Positions 52,548 to 64,000 of a stretch of DNA of 64,000 bases are shown piece after piece. The stretch is from Ruegeria sp. YS9 (GTDB lineage: Bacteria > Pseudomonadota > Alphaproteobacteria > Rhodobacterales > Rhodobacteraceae), in assembly GCF_024628725.1 (NCBI RefSeq), contig NZ_CP102409.1, positions 2,901,001 through 2,965,000 of the forward strand, given 5' to 3'. Below the pieces are notes generated by a model. That model did no database searches, was not told the origin of the DNA, and worked only from the letters and a program-made list of their open reading frames with translations. Within the stretch, counting starts at the first letter, position 1. Every line of letters begins with the position of its first letter. The translations under genes were made by a program, and so were the position numbers.

Positions 52548-53738
52548 TCAAGTTGGCAACAGCAATTCAGGTGGTGCAGTTTTCAGGGCCTCCAGTTTGC
52601 TTTGAATGATATTCGGCGATTTCTGTTCCAGATAGTAAGCAATGGTTTCCACGCGAATTCGAACAGAGCCGGCGGGTTTCGTCTCATCAAGATCCTGAAA
52701 CACGAAGAAAAGCGTTCCAAGCGCTTCGGTGATTTCCTGGACTGGCGAATAAGTCGGCTGATCCATTCCGCATTCATAGCTGGAAAACCGGATCGAACAG
52801 GTTATCCACGGCATAATGGATCCATAGCGGGCAGCCCACAGAAGTTCATTCGTGTTTGCGCTGTGGGATGTTTTCCAAATATCCGAAATGTCAAAAGGGC
52901 TTTGAATTCGGCCGGCTTTGATCAGATCGCCGTACAACCAGTCCAGTATCTCTGCGTCCAATGGCAGATATTGACCCCAGAGGATCGGATAACCAAAGGC
53001 CTGCAACTCGCTTTCAATGGCGTGGCCAATTCCGGTGTCCATGTGGTACGGGCGACCCAAGGCCAGGATGCAAGGTCGATTTTGCGTGGCGCATTCGGAC
53101 AGTACCGCCAGACTTTGCCGCCGCAGACTCTGATCGAACTCTTGAAGGGCATCGTAAGCCGTGGCAACAGCCGCGCGCAGTTCAGTCATGCGCAAGTCGG
53201 TGATTACGCCCTTCAGGGCATCGTACAACTGCCGGGTCGCAATTTGTGGGTCTGCCAAGGATACGGCCGGCGAAAGATAGTGTACGCCCAGTTCCTTGAA
53301 CACGTCCTTTTCCCGCCGAAAACCGGCCCGTGTACTTTCGGGGCCGGCAATGACGCGCGGGCAGGCCATGTTTTCCCGGACATGACCCCGCAAAAAGGAT
53401 GGGACAGTCAGGATTATGGGAACGAACAGGATATCAATGGGGCGCTTTTGCCCGTTCAGCAATTCGCCATAATGGCCAGACATGCATTTGACAGGATAGC
53501 AGCAGTCGACAGCACCGCGCCCTTTTCCGAATTTCAGCTGCTGTGCTTCTGATGTGTCCGACGAATAGACGATACTGCGGCGATTGATTCCCAGTTCAAC
53601 GAACAACGTCGTCCAAAACCTGTGCGTCGACCACTGGTTCAGGACCCGAGGGATGCCGATCCGAAAATCCCGCTTGGGCGGTTTGGACTTAGCGAAAGGC
53701 GCCTTCGCGAACGCTTTCTGCAATATTTGGATTGGCAT
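52548..53738 (-). CDS. DUF2229-type 2-hydroxyacyl-CoA dehydratase-related protein
   Basis: 396 residues. From about residue 25 it reads FRIGIPRVLNQWSTHRFWTTLFVELGI, then GAVDCCYPVKCMSGHYGELL, CILALGRPYHMDTGIGHAIE and FSSYECGMDQPTY, the pattern of the DUF2229/CoA-substrate-specific activase-partner family with conserved cysteines (CCYP, ECGMD) for an iron-sulfur cluster. It overlaps the 3' end of the ATPase gene by 50 bp. Probably forms a complex with the two upstream proteins; the reaction is unknown. Confidence 0.82.
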   Translation of the reverse strand: MPIQILQKAFAKAPFAKSKPPKRDFRIGIPRVLNQWSTHRFWTTLFVELGINRRSIVYSSDTSEAQQLKFGKGRGAVDCCYPVKCMSGHYGELLNGQKRPIDILFVPIILTVPSFLRGHVRENMACPRVIAGPESTRAGFRREKDVFKELGVHYLSPAVSLADPQIATRQLYDALKGVITDLRMTELRAAVATAYDALQEFDQSLRRQSLAVLSECATQNRPCILALGRPYHMDTGIGHAIESELQAFGYPILWGQYLPLDAEILDWLYGDLIKAGRIQSPFDISDIWKTSHSANTNELLWAARYGSIMPWITCSIRFSSYECGMDQPTYSPVQEITEALGTLFFVFQDLDETKPAGSVRIRVETIAYYLEQKSPNIIQSKLEALKTAPPELLLPT

Positions 53739-55824
53739 TCGCTTCCTCGTCGATTTGCTTTTTTCGCGCTTTCATCTCGGCTGCGTCTTCAATCAATCCT
53801 TTCGAGCAGGAATTGCCGGTAATCACCCGCTCCCACCCTTCCGCCAGAGGAACCTTGCTGTTTGCCCGGCCGCGACCGCCGGGAATCTGAACATCCACAA
53901 AGGCCCGGCTACAGTTCATCGCACACCACTTGCAGGTGGTTTTGCTGTTGGTAGTGCTGACATATTCCAATTCTTCGACGCGGTCGTGCCCGACGAACCG
54001 GGACGTTTGCCCGGTGTTCACGTGTTCAAGCGCAAGAAGGGCGGCGCCCAAAGCGCCAGCCTCGCCAGCATGAGGGTGCACAGTAATTTCTGCGTCAGGA
54101 ATTTTGCCCCTGATAAAATCGATCTGGGCTTTGACGACTGCCAAGTTTCGATGTGTCCCACCTTGCAGGACGAACTTCCTGCCGATGGCTTTGAGGTTCT
54201 GAAACTGCCCGGCATAGACCCAAACGTTCAGAGGCAGGACCGCGGCAAGGCTTGCCATAATCTCTTCTGCCGCCCACCCTTTGCGTTGCTGGTTCACGAT
54301 GTCGGACTGAAGGAACACGCCGCACCCCATCATCAGTTTCGGCATCCGCTTGGCGCTGAAGGCTTTTTCGGCATAGTCCTCAAGCCGGACATCATAGCGT
54401 TCGGCAACGCCTTGAAGAAACGCCCCGTTGCCGGAAGAGCATTGGGAATTGAGCCGAAAATCGACGACCGCTTTCTGCCGCAACAGCATGATTTTGACAT
54501 CGGTCCCACCAACGTCGCATATCGCGTCTGCGTCGGGATGTATGTGCATGGCAGCCGCCGCATGTGCGACCGTCTCGACCACCGGAACGTCCGCCCCCAA
54601 AATATCCTTCAGCAGATCTTTCCCATACCCCGTCAGCCCAAGAGCGCCGATGTTCTCGATCCCTGCATCACGCAACTTGCGGAAAACGGACTTGGCATCT
54701 TCGATCGGGTTTCCCTGACTGTGCTGATAGACCGAAGCCTTGATTTCCGCGTCGCGGTCCAACGCCACCGCCTTTACCGTGGTGCTGCCGAAATCGCACC
54801 CGACATAATATGTCTCGGCCGCAACAGGCTGAGGTATCTGGATCACGGGTTGGGTAAAATCCTCCAGGAACCGGACGAGTTCACCGTTCCGGGCCAAGGC
54901 CTCTTGCCCGGTTTTGGCCTTTTCACCGTGCTGGCCTGTTTCCACCCACCATTTCAGGCCATCCGTGCCGGAATAGGCCCCGGATACGTTTTGTTCCCGG
55001 CGAGAAATCTCGACGCAGCCGAGGCTCGCATAGTACAAGGCGTCGCCGGGAACCAGGATTGCATCAGTGACGCCCTGTCCAGCTTTCAATACGACATTGC
55101 GCTCGTCCCACAGCGCGGCCAAATGGCTTGCCCATGCCTGCTGAAGACCTTGAAAGAACATGTTCGGTCCGCCCAGCAAAAGCACTGATGGTGTGGGGGT
55201 GTTGCCTTTTGTCAAAGTCGCCAGGTTCTGCCGCACGACTGCGTCAAACAAGCTTGCGATGATTTCGGTTTTGGGAACTCCGGCCTTGACCAGACTGTTT
55301 GCGTCAGTCTCTGCAAAGATCCCGCATTTGGCGCTGATCCGATGAAGGGTTTGACCATCGAAAGGCAGAGTGGTCAGTTCGTCCGGGGAGATGTTCAGTT
55401 TTCGTGCTGACTTTTCGATAAAGGTGCCCGTACCGCCACTGCACGCTGATTGCATATAGACCTGCTTGGCCTTGCCTGCGGAGGTTGGCGTGAAGAACAA
55501 CGTCTTCATGTCTTCCCCGCCAATTTCAGACACGAAATGCACATCCGGATGCAACGCTTCGACTGCGGCCGCGACGGCGACAACTTCCTGGATTTGCCGC
55601 GCGTTCACATGATCTGCCAGTGTCCCAGCCCCGGATCCCGTAAACGTGACGACATCGCGACCGGCGGTCAGGCCGGCCTCCAGCTCCATTTGCGACAACA
55701 GTTCAAGGGTTTTCTCGGCCTGGCGTGTTTTGTGACGACCATAGGCTTTCCAGATGACTTCGCCATCTTCTACCACGACGCCTTTTACAGTTGTCGATCC
55801 GATATCTATCCCCGCGTATTTCAC
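53689..55824 (-). CDS. Two-domain BcrA/BadF/HgdC-type activase ATPase
   Basis: 711 residues from a GTG overlapping the previous stop (GTGA). Two fused ASKHA ATPase repeats: MKYAGIDIGSTTVKGVVVEDG (1-21), SEIGGEDMKTLFF, SACSGGTGTFIEK; and YYVGCDFGSTTVKAVALDRD (about 345), CDVGGTDVKIMLL, NSQCSSGNGAFLQG. The cysteines of SACSGG and QCSSGNG are where HgdC-type dimers hold a [4Fe-4S] cluster. HgdC/BcrA enzymes use ATP to drive low-potential electrons into 2-hydroxyacyl-CoA dehydratases or benzoyl-CoA reductases. Such machinery is mostly anaerobic. Confidence 0.88.
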   Translation of the reverse strand: MKYAGIDIGSTTVKGVVVEDGEVIWKAYGRHKTRQAEKTLELLSQMELEAGLTAGRDVVTFTGSGAGTLADHVNARQIQEVVAVAAAVEALHPDVHFVSEIGGEDMKTLFFTPTSAGKAKQVYMQSACSGGTGTFIEKSARKLNISPDELTTLPFDGQTLHRISAKCGIFAETDANSLVKAGVPKTEIIASLFDAVVRQNLATLTKGNTPTPSVLLLGGPNMFFQGLQQAWASHLAALWDERNVVLKAGQGVTDAILVPGDALYYASLGCVEISRREQNVSGAYSGTDGLKWWVETGQHGEKAKTGQEALARNGELVRFLEDFTQPVIQIPQPVAAETYYVGCDFGSTTVKAVALDRDAEIKASVYQHSQGNPIEDAKSVFRKLRDAGIENIGALGLTGYGKDLLKDILGADVPVVETVAHAAAAMHIHPDADAICDVGGTDVKIMLLRQKAVVDFRLNSQCSSGNGAFLQGVAERYDVRLEDYAEKAFSAKRMPKLMMGCGVFLQSDIVNQQRKGWAAEEIMASLAAVLPLNVWVYAGQFQNLKAIGRKFVLQGGTHRNLAVVKAQIDFIRGKIPDAEITVHPHAGEAGALGAALLALEHVNTGQTSRFVGHDRVEELEYVSTTNSKTTCKWCAMNCSRAFVDVQIPGGRGRANSKVPLAEGWERVITGNSCSKGLIEDAAEMKARKKQIDEEANANPNIAESVREGAFR

Positions 55825-57332
55825 AACGTGGCATTTCCCAGCTCAAGCACGACATTGGATGCGGTGCCCACGGCGCCACGATGGGGAACTTTCCAAAACG
55901 GCGTGTTGACCTTGGGATGCTCTTTGGCGCGCTTTCTGGCCTCGTCCGCAGTCAACCCGGCAGCGGCAAGAGCAGATTCAAATTCCTCCTGCGCGCGGAT
56001 CTTGGCGTCTGCCAGCACCATCTGGCACCGCGACAAAGCGTGTACGTCACTGTCCCCTTTTACCTCGATTGGGGCATACAGCATATCGGGATACCGGCCC
56101 TGTACGGCCGCCATTGCGCCGATGCTCATTGTGTTGGGAAGGCAGCCATAGGGCGACAGCTCGCAAATCATATGTGCTTTTCGCTGGGTATGCGCCCAGA
56201 TCGCCTTGGCGATCAGCAAATCACCCTCACCCCCGTTGATCATGTTGTCAAAAAACGGAGCCGCCAATTTGCGCAACTTGTCCTGATCGGGCATCGGACG
56301 GGGAACACCCCCAAGCATCCGACGCATCTGATCGTATTTGAACCTGAAAAAGCGCTGCCCAAGTTTCAGCAGAACATAATTCTGACGCGCTTTTTCTTTT
56401 ATCCCGAAACCCAGCTTCAGCTTTTGTCCGCCATACCGCATCAGATAGTCGAACCATACGACCATCGGCGCCGGCTGAACTTCGGCGCCTTCGCCTTCAA
56501 GCCAGTTATGCATATTGTAGTTTTGCACCCCTTCGGCGGTGGCCAGATAGAACTCGCCGGTAATCTTGACCATCGGCTTGACCCTCAAGCGATCAAGCTG
56601 GATGTCTTCAAAATGGCCGCGCGCACGCCTCATGGCCTTCAGGAAGCGTCTGGTCGTCGCATGCCACAGGACTGATCCCCATTTCGGCATGTGTTTCGGC
56701 CTGCTCAACATGACGTCGTATATCTCGGAAACCGCCTTCTGAGCCGCCCGGTTGGTCGCTCCTTGCTCTAGCTCATAGGGTCGCAGCTGGTATTCCAGAT
56801 CCTGAATGGCATCCGCGGCCATCATGCCCAAGGCCGTGCTCAGCAGCAGGTGAATGTCAGTCTGCAAACCGGCGTCTTTGCCTTTCGACTGATCGATTTC
56901 ATGCTGCTGAACCAGGAACATCCTGAACGCCTCGAGCCCCAGGTTCTTCAGCGCAAGCTCATAGCTTTGGTGATATTGACCGAAACGGCAGGCTCCGCAG
57001 GCCCCGGCGGTCACATAAACATATTTTTCGGCCACCTCGTCAGCCCCGATGGCCTCGGCTTCGTTTCTGAGGAAACTCGACAAGTTGCCGGTCGTGAAGG
57101 CGGTGGGGCAGCACTGTCCGACATCCGCCAGTTCACGTCCCAGGTACAAGTCTTCAACTGTCACATCAGGCAGGCGCTGCGCATTGTAGCCCGCGCTTTT
57201 GAACAGGCCTTCCAGCAGTTTTTCGGCGCGCCACGTAACCCCACCAAACAACAGGGTGACATCCTTGCGCTGATCCGCAGTAAAAGGACGAGGTTCGTAA
57301 GCCCTATAGGACTCTTCCAAAATACGACTCAT
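55821..57332 (-). CDS. HgdB/DUF2229-like dehydratase-type component
   Basis: 503 residues from the ATG at 57332 with a GGGGGG run upstream; a frame extension to 57374 is unlikely. Features: DVTLLFGGVTWRAEKLLEGLFKSAGYNAQRLPD, DVGQCCPTAFTTGNLSSFLR, TAGACGACRFGQYHQSYELALKN and CELSPYGCLPNT. The clustered cysteines fit an iron-sulfur-binding partner of the activase. First gene of the three-gene overlapping operon; 152 bp downstream of the amidohydrolase on the same strand. Confidence 0.8.
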   Translation of the reverse strand: MSRILEESYRAYEPRPFTADQRKDVTLLFGGVTWRAEKLLEGLFKSAGYNAQRLPDVTVEDLYLGRELADVGQCCPTAFTTGNLSSFLRNEAEAIGADEVAEKYVYVTAGACGACRFGQYHQSYELALKNLGLEAFRMFLVQQHEIDQSKGKDAGLQTDIHLLLSTALGMMAADAIQDLEYQLRPYELEQGATNRAAQKAVSEIYDVMLSRPKHMPKWGSVLWHATTRRFLKAMRRARGHFEDIQLDRLRVKPMVKITGEFYLATAEGVQNYNMHNWLEGEGAEVQPAPMVVWFDYLMRYGGQKLKLGFGIKEKARQNYVLLKLGQRFFRFKYDQMRRMLGGVPRPMPDQDKLRKLAAPFFDNMINGGEGDLLIAKAIWAHTQRKAHMICELSPYGCLPNTMSIGAMAAVQGRYPDMLYAPIEVKGDSDVHALSRCQMVLADAKIRAQEEFESALAAAGLTADEARKRAKEHPKVNTPFWKVPHRGAVGTASNVVLELGNATL

Positions 57333-57483
57333 AAAAATACCCCCCAACCAACATAACATGTATTTACAATGCACAATATATTATTCCTGAATCGCCCCCT
57401 GCATCGGGAATCCGCTTGAAACAGGGGCATCGGAAAACCAGGTTGTCTTGGACGCGTTCAGGCACTCTCAGCCCGAAAACCCA

Positions 57484-59154
57484 TCAAATACCCAGGAATT
57501 TTCGTGCATTTCCTTCAAAAAAATCATGTGCAAAAGGACTGATCTGCGGATCGCTGAAGAACGTGTCAAATTCGATCAGGTATTCACGGGTTCTGCCGAC
57601 CATCAGAGGCATCGCCCAATCCGTTCCAAAACACACTTTGTCCCGAAAATGGTGCGGTGCGCCCGGGGTGCTGTTGCTCACTAGTACTGATTTTAGCCGA
57701 TGGAATATCTTTGGCTTGATCTGTGGATCCAGAATTCCCAAAATATGACCCAAGCCAAGATAGACATTGTCGAAATCCTCAACCAGGCGAATAGCACGAT
57801 AGGCAAATGTTTGCTTGAAATGGGTGTTGTCTGCTGCCCATCCCATCCAATCTACTTCTTTTGCGCCACCACCATGAGCCAGGAACAACCAAAGGTTCCG
57901 GGCATTGTGGGTCTCAATCGCGTGCTTCCATAACGCTGGATCGGAGTAGATGCCGTATCCTTCCTCCACCTGAAACCCCATCGGGTTGCAATGGGCAAAC
58001 AAACGCAGGTTGTGGCTGGAGAAATGGCGAATGATGTCACCCATCTTGGCCTGCGCCATCGGGTAGGGCGCAGGGTTCGATGCTTTTTCTCTGTACTTGT
58101 CCAGACTTCGCCCAGAGGCGACTGGGGTCTGGTAGCCGCGCATATCGATCGGGCGGATCCCCAAGGGCGGATAGATTTTGTATCCCGTTATTCCTCGTGC
58201 AACGCCTGAATCGACGATCTGTTTCCAGTTCCCGCCTCGAAACGGGTCAACCGCACCAAAATTGATCAATTCATTCGGGTTCTCAGCCGCGAGCAACTGC
58301 ATCCGGTCCATTTGTTCGGTGAAGTCAAAATACGGCGGTAAGAACCCAAGCATCCCAGGCTTCTTGAGTTTTTCGAAGGCGCGGTGCATATCCAGCAGGA
58401 CGCCCACGAAAAGGCTGGCTTCCGGGTCACTCGGCTGACCATTCTTCTTGAAATCCCTCTTGAGCGCTTTGAACCGGTTTCGCTCGGACAAGGTCATGAT
58501 GACAATGAATTCAAGCAACTGAAAGATGCTACCGATTTGATCGGTTGGAATGCCTGCGGCACGAAAGCCTGCATCAGAGCCAGGTTTGTACAACCCACCC
58601 GAGCGCATGTGTTCAGCTTCATGAAAGAAATCGCTTTCTGCCGCTTTTTGACCAGCGACCCTGAAGGCCTCGGCCATAAACCGATCCAGCAAATCAGGGT
58701 CCGTGCCACTGTCTCCAAAAGCGGACCTGTCAGAAATTCTGTCACCGCCCACAAGCTGAACACCTATTGGGAGGTCGCCCGCCCTTGAATAATTGATATC
58801 ATGGTCAATATCGTTCAGGGCTCGGATCAGCTCCTCTATGTCCTTCCAATCCCGGTGGCTGGGGTTGGGTGTCGATTGAAACTCTCTGATCTTCTCACGA
58901 ACGGGAAGTGCAATGGCCCGCATAAGCTGGTCGACATCGTGATTGAGCAATGCGTCGATCAAATCATCCTGATCAGGTTCTTCCGTCGCGGGTCTGCTGA
59001 AGTCGCTCATGCGGGTCACACGAACCGCCAGAACGGCCAATCCAAGCGAAAGCCAATACTTTGAAAAGAACAAGTAGAAGATACTGTGCAACGGCAAATA
59101 ACGCGCCGTGAACAGGTGGGTGTGCATGTCAATAAAGGTGTTTTTTCCAGTCAT
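57484..59154 (-). CDS. Amidohydrolase_2-family metal-dependent hydrolase
   Basis: 556 residues, long for the family. Metal ligands: IDMHTHLF (H-x-H at the N-terminus), RLFAHCNPMG and LFLAHGGGAKEVDW (histidines), CFGTDWAMPL (catalytic Asp). Residues 25-45 are hydrophobic (FYLFFSKYWLSLGLAVLAVRV), and a 150-residue insert precedes the barrel. TIM-barrel enzymes of this type hydrolyse or decarboxylate. It lies directly upstream of the dehydratase-like operon and may share its transcript. Confidence 0.82.
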   Translation of the reverse strand: MTGKNTFIDMHTHLFTARYLPLHSIFYLFFSKYWLSLGLAVLAVRVTRMSDFSRPATEEPDQDDLIDALLNHDVDQLMRAIALPVREKIREFQSTPNPSHRDWKDIEELIRALNDIDHDINYSRAGDLPIGVQLVGGDRISDRSAFGDSGTDPDLLDRFMAEAFRVAGQKAAESDFFHEAEHMRSGGLYKPGSDAGFRAAGIPTDQIGSIFQLLEFIVIMTLSERNRFKALKRDFKKNGQPSDPEASLFVGVLLDMHRAFEKLKKPGMLGFLPPYFDFTEQMDRMQLLAAENPNELINFGAVDPFRGGNWKQIVDSGVARGITGYKIYPPLGIRPIDMRGYQTPVASGRSLDKYREKASNPAPYPMAQAKMGDIIRHFSSHNLRLFAHCNPMGFQVEEGYGIYSDPALWKHAIETHNARNLWLFLAHGGGAKEVDWMGWAADNTHFKQTFAYRAIRLVEDFDNVYLGLGHILGILDPQIKPKIFHRLKSVLVSNSTPGAPHHFRDKVCFGTDWAMPLMVGRTREYLIEFDTFFSDPQISPFAHDFFEGNARKFLGI

Positions 59155-59624
59155 ATTTTTGGCTCCACGAAATAAATTTCAGCCGAGAATTTTCTGTATT
59201 CGTATGACTTTGCTGTCAAAAACCGGAAATGGCTTTTGACCTTAATCTGCTGAGTTTAAGGTTTTTCGAATAAATTTGCAAATTTCGGGGCCGGCAAACC
59301 GCGTCGCCAAATTCGAATTGAGCAGGGCTTTTTGCTGTCAAACCATGTGAGATGTCAGCAGAGTTTTCAACACCGAAAGCCGAATGGAACTAAACCCGTC
59401 ACCTGGATTGCGGTTGCCACTCCTTGGAAAGGTCCGAACAGCAATTGACACTTCGATACCAGATAATGGGCCAGCATTCGCTGAGGTGAAGCTCGGCGCT
59501 GATTCTCGATCAGTTGTCGCGCCCACTCCCGCAATTTTCGGCGGTTTTGATCTGGTCTTGGTTGCTGCTTTTCTGCTTTCAATTTCACACGTCTTTTTTT
59601 GTTGATAAAGGAGTTCTACAAATC
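59155..59624. other. Intergenic region upstream of the amidohydrolase
   Basis: 470 bp, AT-richer than its surroundings, with no convincing gene. It must contain the promoter of the minus-strand amidohydrolase and that of the small plus-strand gene at 59625. Confidence 0.5.
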
Positions 59625-60053
59625 ATGACTTGTAAGACGTTGCCCCATATCACTGATCCCATTGACGAGAGAGAAGAATGGCTTGAAGATCTGGTTGGCA
59701 GTCTTTTTCTCACAGCCAGAGCAGCGTCTGTTGTTGCAGCCGCCGTGGGAGTTATTTGGAGAGCAGCGTCTGTCTATGGAAACGCTGCCACGGCAGCAGC
59801 ACTTTCAATGCAATCAAACAAACCTCAAGCTTTCTGCTTAAAGGCACTAATACTGTTTTTACTTTTTTCTCCGCTGGAGGTTTCGGCAGACACAACCAGT
59901 CTCCAGATTGCTGAAGCATTGAAGAGAGCGTATCTGGATTCCAGGTACGCCAGAGGCGCTCGACAAAGATGTTGTCGAGGAAACGGCCCTTGCCGTCCAT
60001 CGAGATGCGCACGCAGGATCGGCGCAGCCGGTCAGTCCAGGCAAAAGACGTGA
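59625..60053 (+). pseudogene. Small membrane protein gene cut by an IS3 remnant
   Basis: The ATG at 59625 has AAAGGAG upstream and starts a plausible protein: MTCKTLPHITDPIDEREEW, a hydrophobic segment (AASVVAAAVGVIWRAASV), and a second one (FCLKALILFLLFSPLEVSA). After about 59944 the frame runs antisense through IS3 transposase sequence until 60053, so its true C-terminus is lost. No family was recognised. Confidence 0.45.
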
Positions 60054-60430
60054 ACTGGCTGCCCTGGTCGGTGTTCATGATCTCGGGCGGGCCGAACCTG
60101 GCGATGGCCTCGGTCAGCGCCTCGACACAGAAGTCGGCCTCCAGCGTATTCGAGATGCGCCAGGCCAGCACCTTGCGCGTGTGCCAGTCCATGATCGCCA
60201 CAAGATAGAGGAACCCCCGCCGCATCGGCAGATAGGTGATGTCGGCGGCCCAGACCTGGTTGGGCCGATCCACCCGCAAACCGCGCAGCAGATATGGATG
60301 CGTCTTGCGCCCCTTCGCCGCCTTGCTGGTGCTGGGCTTCTGATAGATCGGCATCAGGCCCATCAGCCGCATGAGCCGGCGGATGCGCTTTTCATTGACC
60401 AGATGGCCTTCGTTGCGCAGGTGACCGGTT
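59944..60430 (-). pseudogene. IS3-family transposase OrfB fragment
   Basis: The minus strand reads RRLMRLMGLMPIYQKPS, RPNQVWAADITYLPMRRGFLYLVAIMDW (first catalytic Asp), PPEIMNTDQGSQFTS (second Asp) and GKGRFLDNIFVERLWR (Glu), the rve core of IS3-family OrfB. It is cut before the usual WRxLKYE continuation and starts abruptly near 60430, so both ends are missing. It is from the same type of element as the OrfA fragment at 6786-6977. Confidence 0.85.
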
Positions 60431-60598
60431 AGGCCTCATCGCGGCTTTTACGGGGACTTGCGGGGACAGCCTCTGTTGCGCATTCATCACAGGGTGAATT
60501 GCGTCCTAATGCTTCCACAGTGCTTCCAGTTGAGTTTGCGCAATGCAAAGAGCCTCGCGTTATTCGATGCTAAGAGTTTGATATTTGGCTGTTATTTT

Positions 60599-60675
<77 letters not shown>

Positions 60676-60685
60676 ACACTTTGGT

Positions 60686-60750
60686 GGTCTACCGCCTATT
60701 CGGCTACTTGAGACCGTTTTTCGGCCTGTTGCTTACGCTACTTGAGGCCG
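60686..60750 (-). repeat. Two covarying stem-loops between 5S rRNA and tRNA-fMet
   Basis: GGTCT (60686-60690) pairs with AGACC (60711-60715), and CGGCCT (60722-60727) with AGGCCG (60745-60750). In the transcript both loops begin CAAGTAGC. A third copy is at 63962-63991. Stems differ while remaining paired, which suggests a selected RNA structure, perhaps for rRNA processing. Confidence 0.65.
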
Positions 60751-60806
60751 GGGTCGAATGAGTTCGATATCGTAAGAGAGAATTTTGATTGTGGGCTTTT
60801 TCTAGG

Positions 60807-60921
60807 TTTGGCGGTGACCTACTCTCCCGGGGCTTGAGCCCAAGTACCATTGGCGCGGCAGTGCTTAACTTCCGGGTTCGGGATGGGACCGGGTGTTTCA
60901 CTTGCGCTATGACCACCAAAC
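60807..60921 (-). rRNA. rrf: 5S ribosomal RNA
   Basis: About 115 nt. The minus strand begins GTTTGGTGGTCATAGCGC, contains CACCCGGTCCCATCCCGAAC and GGAAGTTAAGC, and ends GTAGGTCACCGCCAAAC, with the closing helix paired. Lies about 180 bp downstream of 23S. Confidence 0.95.
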
Positions 60922-61106
60922 CGAGGAAAAGCCCCCGTCGCTCTTTTTGCTTTGCAAAAAGGCGACGCGCGGGAGGCAGCGTATTCGCTTGCGAATGCGC
61001 GTTCCCGCACGGTTATTATGTCAATCAACAGTGTCGCTTGGCGCGACACAGCCATCCTTGGTCCAAGGTGTGTATGTTTTTGATTTGTCTTTCTGTTACT
61101 GGATCA

Positions 61107-63930
<2,824 letters not shown>

Positions 63931-63961
63931 TTGATCCAGAAAGAGAAAGACATGACATTTT

Positions 63962-63991
63962 GCGCTACCGCCTGTTCGGCTACTTGAGCGC
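63962..63991 (-). repeat. Covarying stem-loop just upstream of 23S rRNA
   Basis: GCGCT (63962-63966) pairs with AGCGC (63987-63991). The 20-nt loop differs by one base from that of the stem-loop at 60686-60715, yet the outer stem is different and still paired. It lies in the 16S-23S spacer; 16S itself is outside the window. Confidence 0.65.
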
Positions 63992-64000
63992 GTGAACCCT

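Noticed and set aside
53584..55188. 534-codon plus-strand frame opposite the activase gene
   Set aside because: The activase on the other strand has clear ASKHA motifs; this frame has none and ends inside it.

Overview
The window looks like the chromosome of an aerobic marine alphaproteobacterium of the Rhodobacteraceae (Roseobacter group). Signs are the petABC fbc operon, petPR regulators, TctABC-type transport, a B12 riboswitch, short overlapping operons, high GC, and an rRNA operon with 23S, 5S and tRNA-fMet in the alphaproteobacterial order. The genus was not determined.

Layout. 1-5.8 kb: the 3' end of an imuB-like gene, then a divergent cluster (SDR; flavin oxidoreductase, chalcone-isomerase-like protein, MFS transporter, two DUF3833 proteins). 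Both sides carry a TGATCC-N18-TATN promoter, the sigma-E/ChrR singlet-oxygen type, and the genes resemble the Rhodobacter cluster linked to furan fatty acids. 5.8-9.6 kb: a mobile-DNA scar with an orphan cobalamin riboswitch trapped between IS5 and IS3 remnants, an MscS channel and a complete IS5-family element with TA target duplication. 9.6-17.3 kb: a LysR/YdhR-type unit with a strong inverted-repeat operator, then a LysR-controlled TctCBA transporter with a fumarase/PcaB-superfamily lyase. 17.5-21.7 kb: a small protein, a Tat-exported metallo-beta-lactamase-fold protein, a CobW-type GTPase and a winged-helix/TPR regulator.

22.4-26.9 kb is an accessory island abutting the 3' end of tRNA-Lys(TTT): an excisionase-like HTH protein, an HTH/zinc protein, a tyrosine integrase and, convergent to them, a two-gene operon. 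The operon encodes an unrecognised 258-residue protein starting Met-Gly and a QueC-like ATPase of the QatC/Cap9 kind with a C-terminal winged helix. This is the best candidate for a little-described (probably anti-phage) system.

27-50.9 kb is mostly core: dapF-mtaB, petABC plus a divergent c-type cytochrome, an FMN riboswitch with ribH, aroC, an HD hydrolase, an EamA transporter, cobO, a four-gene arsenate operon (ArsR-arsenate reductase fusion, GAPDH, ArsJ, ACR3), tRNA-Thr, the block petP-petR / HDAC / xseB-ispA-dxs, ilvE and an AraC regulator. 51-59.2 kb: a membrane adenylate cyclase, then a three-gene operon of 2-hydroxyacyl-CoA-dehydratase-type proteins (unusual in an aerobe) and an amidohydrolase. 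59.6-60.4 kb is IS3 debris. 60.6-64 kb holds tRNA-fMet, 5S and 23S rRNA on the minus strand, flanked by a repeated covarying stem-loop.
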